DNA from: Catonia carolina
Taxonomy: Eukaryota > Arthropoda > Insecta > Hemiptera > Achilidae
DNA: 64,000 nucleotides
Reading direction: 5' to 3'
Assembly: GCA_035578175.1 (NCBI GenBank)
Contig: JAQMRL010000003.1
Span: 58,698,672 to 58,762,671, forward strand
Shown here in pieces: positions 23,561-33,700 of this stretch (position 1 is its first letter; each line of letters begins with the position of its first letter). The notes below the pieces were generated by a model. That model was given only the letters and a program-made list of their open reading frames with translations, ran no database searches and was not told the origin of the DNA. Made by a program: the position numbers and the translations under genes.

Positions 23561-24555
23561 CCAAAAGAATAGACTGTGGTGTTTCACATTTTGAAAAATG
23601 TAAAGGAATATTCAAGGAATTCATGAACTGCATAGAATATTTACAATATTTTACTTATTTTGAAACAAATTAATTTTTTCATTAAAAAATTACGAATGGT
23701 TTTTAGGAGATGAATTATATTCATCAGCTGTGAGTTTGCGTAACTTCATTTGAAATTAAATTTTTATTTTGTTTCAAAATCAAATGAAATAAGGTACATG
23801 AAGAACATAAAATGTAATTTTATACAATGAAATTTATTTTTGTATGAAACTTTGTGGTAATAGAATGAGCTTAAGTTGTAAATTTATATATTCTCTATCG
23901 AAGAATAACAATGTAATATTTTATTTTAGTGAATAAACATAAAGTTGGCGGACTACCCTGGGTACTGCCTACTGGATACCCTCACTTAGTGGGCAGATCT
24001 ATAAAAAGGAAAGCAAAATGAAATACGAGTTGAACCAATAAACTGTTTATGACAGGGTGGTTCTATTGCTACATAAAACCGTTTCCTCTTGTACGTAGTT
24101 GAACTATTTCTAAAAAATTTATAATATTTTTTAGTTACAATTTCAATCCTTAATATGTTAAAATAAATGTTGTAGGTAACTTTTAAAATTTGAAACATGT
24201 TGTACATTTAATTCGTTTAATGATCCATATTTTCGTTAGATATTAAATTTAAAAATAAAAAAGGACAAGGTAGTGTAGTATACAATAAATATAAAATTGT
24301 TTGATGGTAGAATACATAAACCTCATTATTTTGGTTTTTAATATAAACTTCTTATAATAATATTAATAAACTACTGTGCATTTCTATGTAAAACAAAAGA
24401 AAATTGGTATAATTTATTTCAAATTATTAAATTTTTTATGATTATATTAGTATGCTCAGTTATTACCTTCACTAGTAGTTTATTTTATTAATATAAAATA
24501 CTTCTAATTTATCAAAAGCTTATTCTATCCTAATTTTATTTTTTAGTTTCTTTGT

Positions 24556-25010
24556 CTTTAATTTTATTACGGTACTGTACATTGAGCTGCACAACTTTTG
24601 TATATGATATTTATATGGCTGTGGGAAATTTCACTTTAAGGAGAAGATGTACTTAGTGGTACATTCCCCGTTTAAAACTACGGGTATTGTCCGTTATTCA
24701 AACAAAGAGGTCTCTACTCCATTTTTGCTTTAGACGTCACACAGTTGGGAAGTTCCTTGTATCTAGATGACGGGCTATTTGGTTCGGATGGTTGTCTAAT
24801 TTTTCGTGAAATGTATTATACTAAGACGCGTTTAGCTCTTTTACTGTCGGAATTTTGAAATCATCGTGGAGGCTTTTATTTCTTACATAAAAAGAAGCGT
24901 CAGAAGCAAGTCTTCAGAATTTTTATTGAAAGGCCTGGATCGACTTTAAATTACTCTTTGCAGCTCCTTATCTGGACACCATAAGTCCAGATTGGTCTTA
25001 AAAGGGATTT
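24556..25010 (-). pseudogene. Jockey-like LINE C-terminal and 3' end, sister of 2330-3200
   Basis: On the minus strand the DNA for IWTYGVQ is followed by the same RT C-terminal and 3' region as at 2490-2850, with multiple stops. It carries the left arm of the 2770 palindrome but not the right arm, so it serves as an unrearranged reference. Confidence 0.75.
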
Positions 25011-25079
25011 TAAAGGGATCTAATTTTATTAAAGTTAGTTTTTATCAAGTGTTATAAAATTGATATTTAAAAATTGTCT

Positions 25080-25440
25080 TTGTTTGTGGTACTGTACTGT
25101 CTACGATCTGCTATGGATTCTGATGGTCTTCTAATTTCAGTAAATGTCTTTCGCTATGTTATTTAATTTCTTCTTTTATGAAGGGCAGGTTTAGGTCATT
25201 GTGTAGTATTTCATTGGTTACTTACCATGGGGCTGCAGTGATTAGTCTCAGGAATTTCGATTGGAAGCGCTGCAGTATTTCTATATTTGATGAACTTGCT
25301 GTACCCCATAGCTCTAACCCATAAGTCCACACTGGTTTTAGTATTACTTTGTATACGAGTACTTTATTTTCAAGGGAGAGTTGAGATTTACTGCCTAAAT
25401 TATTTATAAAGTAATAGTTTATTTTGGGCCACAATTTAAT
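25080..25440 (-). pseudogene. Jockey-like LINE C-terminal fragment
   Basis: The frame reads YKVILKPVWTYGLELWGTAS then LQRFQSKFLRLITAAPW. A stop follows and, after decay, LPFIKEEIK and RHLLKLEDHQNP. This is the usual Jockey ORF2 end, placed directly upstream (in its own sense) of the 24556-25010 copy but from a different subfamily. Confidence 0.8.
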
Positions 25441-25449
25441 TTTCTAAAT

Positions 25450-26280
25450 AGTATATTTTTAATATCAAGAACTTAGATTTGTTGCTTTATCATCTTATTA
25501 TTTAAGATTTATTTACAGAAATTCAATAAAATAACTTATAATAAACGAGAAGTTTAATTAATTAATTAATTAAAACATATTCTATAATTGAGAATCGACT
25601 TAACTTAGTTTTATTGTCTGTTACAGGGTAAGGAAGTACGGTACTCTTAAAATTAACTGTTACTTTAAACATTTAACGAAATGCCCAGTTAGGAAAAGGT
25701 AATCTTTGAGTGAACAAGTTATAATAGTAATCCGTCTAACTTAGAAAGTTCAATATAAACTTGAATAATTAATATACCTCGTTAGCTCTATTCCGCTTGA
25801 GTAAATGTACAGCTACTTATTTGCGTGCTGATTTTGCTAACTAAACTCTGTTATACTTCTAAATCTATTGTTACCATTGTCGATGCTACCATTACTATGA
25901 TTATTTAAATATAGAACTACTACAGCATTTAATTCTTGTCAAACTCTTCTTAAGACTTTAAACAGTACACCTGGAACAATTATATATCGATATACTATTA
26001 TTTTATTTTGAAATTTTAATGAAATGATTTATTAAATTAATGATATTTTGAAAATGATGATAAATCTATAATAATTACAAAGGAAATTTAGTTAAAGAGT
26101 TTAAAACTATTAATTTACTGAATGTTTATATTGTTAAGAAAAATTTTGATTTGTAAATAATAAGATGAGAGACTGGTTCCGATACGATGTTCTTGGATTG
26201 TTGATATCTCATTTACTTTTCGTGTTGTTGCGTTTTTAGTACGACGTGTATAAAACCTAGAGACGGTTTTTGTAATGTGC
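25450..26280. other. No gene recognised
   Basis: AT-rich, with a run of TTAA/ATTA repeats near 25555. No coding signal. Confidence 0.45.
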
Positions 26281-26284
26281 GATA

Positions 26285-26700
26285 TTCGGGAGCAAAGGTG
26301 CAACGTGAAATTTTGCATGAAACTGGGAAAAACTTTCACAGAAACATTTCAGTTTTTTAAACAAGCTTATGGAGATAATTCTCAGAATCGTACACAATGT
26401 TTTGAATGATTTTCTTGATTTAAGAGTGGTCGTCAGTCAATTGAAGATGACGCTCGACCAGGAAGGCCTTCGACTTCAACTGATGACACCCACGTTAGGA
26501 AAATCCATGATCTGGTGCGTGCAAATCGCCGATTGGCTGCCAGAAAACTTTCAAAAGAGGTTAGCATCTTAATTGGATCATGCCATGAATGCCGTGAAAA
26601 AATTCGCAAAAAGCGACCAGAGTTGTGACGAGACAACTCATGAATCCTCCATCACGACAATACGCTCGCACATTCAGCTTTGTCAATTCGTCAGTTATGT
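26285..26700 (+). pseudogene. mariner transposase relic with internal deletion
   Basis: The plus-strand reading gives the mariner N-terminus (VKFCMKLGKTFTETFQFFKQ, then QSIEDDARPGRPSTSTDD and DLVRANRRLAARKLSKEV). It then passes straight from SCHE to REKIRKKRPEL and ILHHDN. The central block with the first catalytic Asp is deleted and the C-terminus after about 26700 is lost. Four in-frame stops are all TGA and all lie where related mariners have tryptophan (two in the FEWFxWFK region, one after KRPEL, one before ILHHDN). No terminal repeats were found. Confidence 0.85.
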
Positions 26701-26879
26701 CCCCAAAATAAAAAAAGATCAAAAAAAGAATTAAAAAAAGAAAAAGCTCTAAAAGATAGGGTAAGCGCTATGTCTGCTGAAATTCTTGAGGGGCTGCTCT
26801 AGTAGAAATAATGGCTTTTTAATACTATAGAATTAATATGCATTTTAGAGCATATATATTTAGAGCATATGCATTTTAG

Positions 26880-26911
26880 TAATATATATATATATATATA
26901 TATATATATTA
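26880..26911. repeat. (TA)n microsatellite
   Basis: About 15 uninterrupted TA units flanked by AGTAA and TTACT, so the whole tract is palindromic. Confidence 0.95.
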
Positions 26912-26939
26912 CTAAAATTGTAGGGAATAAAAAACCCTG

Positions 26940-29035
26940 CAATTTTTATTGAAATTATTTTTTTCTACATCGCTTAGTTTACGTCAACTAGTAGCCTACT
27001 GTTCTATGTTCTGCTGATCAAAATCAGTAAAAAAATGGGATTTTTTAAGATTGCAACCTTTGTAACTTATCCATGTTATGACAAAAGATTTTATAATCCT
27101 AATCAAAATTATAGAAAATTAAAAAGTTCTACAAATTTTATCTCAAGCATTTTTTTCTACAGAGCCTTGCTTAGCGTCAATGAGCGATTATCCGTATTTT
27201 TTCTACTAAGGTTTTTTTCATTCTCCTTCATTTATTCATGATTAAAATTAAGTTATGTCTTTATTTTTTCATTGTTTTCTCATGATTAAACAGGTTATAT
27301 TGTTCATTAATTACATTAGGAAGAGAAAGTAGTATGAGAATTTTACACCTGAGTTTTTACAGTACTTCTTCACGTACTTGGCACTGTCTATCTAGTTTTC
27401 GGACCCATAATCTTGAGAAGTATCTTTCTCTAAATTACATATATTTTCGAAGACCATTCTCATGGCCATTTGATTGCATACAAAATGTTTATTTTGTCAC
27501 CGTGTTAAAATTTCTAATTTTGGAATAAAATAAGCCATTTTAAATATTTTTCAGATACTTTATCTGGGAAACGACGAAATATTACTTTTTCATCAGGTTT
27601 TCATTTCTTAATAATTAAGTACATTAAACTTTTCTGAATTAATTACTTTTGAGATTAGCAATTATTATAAAGGGAGATTTAAGTTTTTTGACAACAAATG
27701 ACATTAATGCATTGATAGATTAAGGAAAAACTTCATGGAATTAGTTTTCCTTTTAGTGATCTTCATTTAATTCGAATTTCTTTATGAATTAATTACATTA
27801 GAAAAACCAAGAGGGAACTCGTATTACTGTTTGCTATAATATAAATTTTATTCCAATTCAGCTCTGAAATTTGATAGTAAACTTGATTGGATTTTAATAC
27901 TAAGCATTATAGACTGTTCAATTAGACAAATAGGGCACACCAATTTGCATTCTCTATCTAAATACAGTGAGCGCGATTACTTAACTCCAATACAATATTA
28001 ATTACCTTTACAGGGTATAGTTATGAATTTTCAAAATTTAAAAATACAGTAAACGAAAAATTAAAGGGTAAAATATTAAGTTTTTATAGGTATTGAATTA
28101 CGTATATTTAATATTGGGTTGCGTGTTTAAGAATAGTACTTAGCTTAAATTGAAGTGTTTTTGTCGTACATTCAGTTGTTCAATTATATTTTTATAGGTT
28201 TTGTTTTTAGTTGTTGCAAACTGGTCATTATAGAGTGCGTGTTTTAAAGTAATGTCGTGATATTTTGCGAGAAACATTGCATTTTTACCAATTTTTTTTT
28301 ATTTATCCTTTAGTTGTCAGTATAATAACAGGTGAACCAAAGTACGTCAATAAAGAAATAACTTTACATTTAGATCTTCGAATTATCTTTGTTCAAGATT
28401 TCATCTCAAACTGTATTCTAAATTCTTTTTTAACCATGAAAATCAGGTTAATCTTCTTGCTCAAAGGCTGTCATTACGACAATAATTCCACCCAAGAAGA
28501 CTTCGTCGCTCTTAGGACAGAGATCTACTGAACTGATTTATTTGTAATTTTTCTTTACTGTAATCTATCGTCACCATGATTTACGTCGACTCAACCACCA
28601 CCATCTTCATTGAAATTTTAAAATGCTATTTTCACTTTTCTTCTATACAAGTCGCTATTATGGAATTTAAAAAAACCAGAAAATATTTTTTAAACAGTTG
28701 TTTTAAACCTACAATTAATAAAAGGGAATTGACCTTCTAGAGGATTTAAGACACCGTATGAAAGGATCTACAAAAACTTTAATTAATACCCCTGCAGGTA
28801 TAATTTGCACTGGAAAAGATTGAACTCGACGAGCGGAATCCGTTAATAGCTTTGTAATAACTTATTCTCGTTTTTTATCAATAACAATAGAATTTCATTG
28901 TATTTTTTATGTTTATTTATTTAAGTTTTCATCAACAATTAGCAAGAACTTCATAATAATTGATTACAGAATTTTGTTTCAAAATGTCCTATGCAATTGT
29001 AAGTTTCTGAAGTACAAAAATAATTTTTGTTTGTT
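26940..29035. other. No gene recognised
   Basis: AT-rich. Short frames at 27035-27241, 27334-27528 and 28265-28531 lack motifs, and I see no missing Ig1 exon here. Confidence 0.45.
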
Positions 29036-29040
29036 TTACA

Positions 29041-29194
29041 TCAGACTGTTTTGCAATTTCTGCTAATGCAGACGGTGGAGAATGATGATTTATACAAACG
29101 AGTGATGAAACAATGCCAGACCTGACCGGGAATCGAACCCGGGACCCCGGCTTAGAACCCAGTTGCGCTAACCACTACGTCAATAGGCTGGCCA
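29041..29194 (-). repeat. tRNA-derived SINE with tail
   Basis: On the minus strand the head has ACGTAGTGGTTAGCGCAA (A box) and CCCGGGTTCGATTCCCGG (B box and T-stem). Its tail TCTGGCATTGTTTCATCACTC and CCACCGTCTG is shared with the plus-strand copy at 50085-50240. Conserved box spacing and a shared tail define a SINE family. Confidence 0.8.
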
Positions 29195-29657
29195 TTTAGC
29201 AAAGTTATTTTACGATAAACATGAAAAATTGTTATTTTCAACCCTTAATTTTTGTGTCAGATATCTGTAAAACTATGAGTGCACTACTAGAACTTGTTTC
29301 ATTCAAATTTTCATGGATACAAAGCACAGAATTTCATAAAATTGGTTTCTTATTTGAAGCCTGAAAAATTTTAGTAGAGTTGTAGTCTCACCGGGACTGC
29401 TGAATTCCAGGTGAAATTTATCGTCAGCTCGTACCTCGGTAACGAAGCTTTTCCAAACCTATGTTCATATTAAGATGTTTTCTTATTGTTACCGATAAAA
29501 TCAGTATCCGAGAGATTTCTGTTAAATTTTGTTTTAAATCGCCTGTTATATAAAATAAAAATTTTATTTAAGTGTAGTCAAATTCCAAAATTGGAATTCA
29601 TAGAAATTTATAATTACACGATTGATAAATTATGTGTGAAATATAATTTCCTCGATA

Positions 29658-30492
29658 CAGGGTGATTCACGAAGATATGCAGAAACTTTGGGAGCCCATT
29701 GTACATGTAAACATAATGAAAAAAGTTTATATAAACATGGGTCCGGAAATGCTTCGTTTCCGAGTTACGGCTAGCGAAAGATTTCGCCCGGATTTTAGCT
29801 CACTAGGTGAAATGAGGTCTTTCTGAAATTCTGGTAAGGTAGATTAAGGGGCAAATTCAATAGTTTCTTATGGTTTTTGACCTGATAAATTGAATAAAAC
29901 AGGTCCTAGAACTGTAAGTTAAATAGTTTTTAAGAAAACCAGTGTCAAATGCAAAAAATGGTGCGAAAAAAACACAATTTTTCATCTTTGTTTTTCCGGT
30001 TAATTTTACTTTGTACTGTTATGAATAAAAATTCATTTAATCAAACATCTATTCGCTTTCAGTGTACTTTAATTACACCGGTTTGTTTAGAATAAAATTT
30101 TCAACATGTTTTATTCAAAAAATTTAACTGTTTCTTGGTGAAATAACAAAGTTATTGTTGCCCAAAGATGAAAAAATGTGTTTTTCACTCCATTTTTTGC
30201 ATTTGACACTGGTTTCCAAAAAACTATTTAACTTACAGTTCTGGGACCTGTTTTATTCAATTTATCAGATCAAAAACCATAAGAAATGATTGAATTCGCC
30301 CCTTAATCTACCTTACCAGAATTTCAGGAAGACCTCATTTCACCTGGTGAGCTGAAACCCGGGCGAAACTTTCGCTAGCCGTAACTCGGAAACGAAGCAT
30401 TTCCGGACCCATGTTTATTATAAACTTTTTTCATTATTTTTACACGTAAAATGAGCTCCTAAAGGTTTTGCATATCTTCGTGAATCACCCTG
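29658..30492. mobile_element. Foldback element with ~335-bp inverted arms
   Basis: Left arm 29658 to about 29990 and right arm about 30160 to 30492 are inverted copies, matching over nearly their whole length with scattered differences. Both ends read CAGGGTGATTCACGAAGAT on their own strand. TA flanks both sides (29656-29657 and 30493-30494), suggesting a Tc1/mariner-type target. The roughly 170-bp centre is unique and nothing is encoded. It ends 51 bp before the splice acceptor of the first visible Sidestep-like exon. Confidence 0.9.
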
Positions 30493-30543
30493 TATAATAA
30501 TAATTTTTATTTTCTGGAATACTATATTGTTTTTATTTTGCAG

Positions 30544-30749
30544 TTTAGACAACCGGATAGGAGATTTAAGTACAGCGACCCATTGGGCAATCAGTGATGA
30601 ACTTGGCGCCCGTAGCTATTTTCTCACGGATGGAGGAGCTCGCTTGAGGATAGCTCGAGTCACATCGCAGGATGAAGGAGTTTTCCGATGTAGAGTCGAT
30701 TTTTTTAATTCACCTACAAGAAATTTTCGTGTAAATTTGACTCTTGTTG
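30544..30749 (+). CDS. side: side-like exon 1 (visible): second half of Ig1
   Basis: The acceptor is TTTATTTTGCAG before 30544 and the donor is GTATGT after 30749. It enters with one base of a split codon and leaves with one base (phase 1). It encodes LDNRIGDLSTATHWAISDEL and onward to DEGVFRCRVDF and FRVNLTLV, the F-strand cysteine end of a V-type Ig domain, with a possible N-glycosylation site at NLT. The first half of the domain must lie in an upstream exon not found in this window. Confidence 0.88.
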
Positions 30750-33700
30750 GTATGTAAAATTATTTAAATTCATCGAATTTAAACATAAGTAACTGGGGAA
30801 TCAATTGTACAAAATTATGACTATTTAGTGTATATAGTTTATATTTGTCTGCAGGTGAAACATAGGGACAAGTAATTTCAATGCTGCCATTATAGTTATG
30901 GAACACTTACGCTAAAGGCCAATTATATGACTGAACTATTAAGAACAGAAGATGTAGAAATGTAAAAGACACTAGTCAGAGTTATCTCCTCCGTGAGTGA
31001 TGATTTTCACTATACAGCCAGACCCTGTGGTGAATGAAGTGAAGGTGTCATTTGCAGGGTGGAAAGTGAATGCTTTTCGGAAGGCCTGACATGCTGATAA
31101 GCATACTTCTTCAACTCAGTGAGGAAGGCATGGCAAACAACCTCACTTCTCGTTTTACTTAGTAAAACCTCTAGAGGTTCAAACCAGCCTTTCGGCTGTT
31201 GACCTAAACATAGGCTAAGGAACTTTCGATTAACAATCGAAACAATGATTACCTGTTCATAAACACTTGCTACCATTCGTACACATATGCACTATTAATG
31301 TAATTCAGAATCGGTCCTGTACCGACACTATTTGGAAACAACCTGACAACATTAATTCTATTTACCGTCTAAATACTAACTAACTCACTACATAGGCGCT
31401 AACTTTTTTATACCTGCTGACTATTAGTTCCTCAAACGATGGAGTCCTTACTTCTAACACTTTCTTCGTTTTACCAAACACGGTTGAACGAATCAAAATA
31501 AAAACAAACGCTTCTACTAGTTTCGATTTCCGAGAATTCCTATGGAATGATTTCATTCATCGCCATCCATTATCCGTGTTCAATATACTCTACCTCATAT
31601 AAAACATAACTTCATACGATAAAATAATTTATTTCCGTTTTCGAGAATATCACAGTCATAATGTTACAGTACGCCCATAACAGGAAAATCGAGTGTTAAA
31701 TTATTTGCACTTGATCTGCTAGTTCTACGGCTACAAAAAATAATTCTGTTTCTTATCACGTGGTCAGCCAATTATATGACTGAACTATTTACGAACAGAA
31801 GAAGTAGATGCGTAAAAAACACTAGTCAGAGTTATCTCGTCTGAAAGTAATGAATTTCAATATACAGCCAGACCCTGTGGTGAATAAAGTGAAGGTGTCA
31901 AGTGAAGGTTTGCAGGGTGCAAAACAGATGCTTTTTGAGGGCCTGGTATGCTGATAAGCATAGGTACTTTGTATTCAGTGAGAAAGGCAAGGGTAAAACT
32001 CCTCACTCCTCGTTTTACTTAGAGAAACCTCTAGAGGTTCAAACCAGCCCTTCGGCTGTTGACCTAAACACAATGTTACAGTATGCTAAGTTGCTGAAGC
32101 TCCCAGAAATTTACTTTTATTTATTTATTTAGTAAAATATAGCTACATTAAAATTACAATTCATTACTATACTAACCTATTTACAATATTTTTAATTAAA
32201 TACACTTAGACACAAAAACTCTTCTTCACAAAGAGTTCTGTCCGCGTATAGGAATATACAGAACAAAAAAATTAAATCACTTAAATACTTATAACTACTA
32301 TAAAATTACTAAGTTAAATTTCTACAGTTAAATTACAAAGATTGCGTTAACAGAATTTAAAAAAAAACACATAAAATAAATTCAATTACATTTTACATAA
32401 AATATCAATATTATATTTTAATTTTAATAAAAATAGAAATTAAAAAAAAACTTTAAGATTATATTTGTATATTTTGTGATAGAGAGAGAGAAAACAATAT
32501 TATAACTTTTATTTTATAACTATAACTACTTTACAATAATATATTTTATCTAACACAATGTAAATATTTTAACTTTATGAGAAACTAATTCAATAAATTA
32601 ACATAAAGAAATACTAATGTTAATTATGGAAAAACTGCTTAGTCCGCCACTCTACAATACAAGTACATTGCCGTAATCTGTTTGGCGACCTCATTTCGTG
32701 ACAAAAGATGTTTTTGGTTAAGACGTATTAATAATCGTACGGCTATCCTATCCACATTGCATGCGCATTCCACTCGTTCCTTAAAGAGGCAAAGTAACCA
32801 GCGGTATACATTACTTTTTTATTATCAGCAAAATTTATGTAAACCTGTACTTGTAAAAAAAAATCCCAGTAAGTTTTATATCTCTCTGAAACTATAAAAT
32901 TACATTATGCTCTGAGCTGATATAAGTTTATTAGTACATAATAATCTGCTCTTGCCCATTGTATAGTAGTACATAATATGCATGTCTACCCACGTGTTTA
33001 AACAAGGACAGGAGAAATATTATCACCTTGAACATTGAAAAATATTTTTATTTCAAACTATGCAACATCAAAATGTTTTAAAGATAATATAATTTTAAGG
33101 TATTTTCTTAGTTTATGGTTGAGTACTCCTAGTTTTTATATTTTAGAAAATGTGTTGGAACTAGATTTTATAATTTTATTAAAGAAATCATAAAGGTAGC
33201 TCTTATGTACACTTACAAGAAGGAGAAATTTAATTTAAACGATTTAAAATGCTTCTAAATACACATTAAGGAAAACTCTGGTCAGTTAAATGTTTGCATT
33301 TAGTAAGGGGAACGTTTTAATATTTTGTTAACATTTGTTAATTCTCTCTCAGTTTTAATACGAGGTGTGGCTACTAAATAACGAGACTGACGTTGTAAAA
33401 CATTTTGTTTTTATTTTATACGTAATCACTTATTGTCACCTTCAATACACACTCCTTCTCTATCCCTACAACGCTCCATGCAAATTTCCATTGTAGGAAA
33501 CAGTGCTGGAAGTCATCTTCTGTCAGCTCCTTCAGGACACGTGCTGCCTTCTCTTTTACTGCTTCCACAGACTCAAATCTTGTCGCTTTTAATGCAGATT
33601 TCACCTCAGGGAACAGGTAATAGTGACATGGTGCAAGATCTGGTGAATAAGGTGGATGTTCTAACACTGAGATGCTGTACTTGGCTAGGAACCTCTTGAC

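Noticed and set aside
26880..26911. Structured repeat array
   Set aside because: Simple (TA)n microsatellite. No spacer-repeat organisation anywhere in the window.
28265..28531. 88-codon plus-strand frame as a possible signal-peptide exon of the Sidestep-like gene
   Set aside because: Its hydrophobic start is not followed by an Ig-like sequence or a donor in the phase needed by the exon at 30544.
29118..29194. Functional tRNA gene
   Set aside because: A and B boxes are good, but stems do not pair well and the sequence continues into a tail shared with another copy, as in a SINE.
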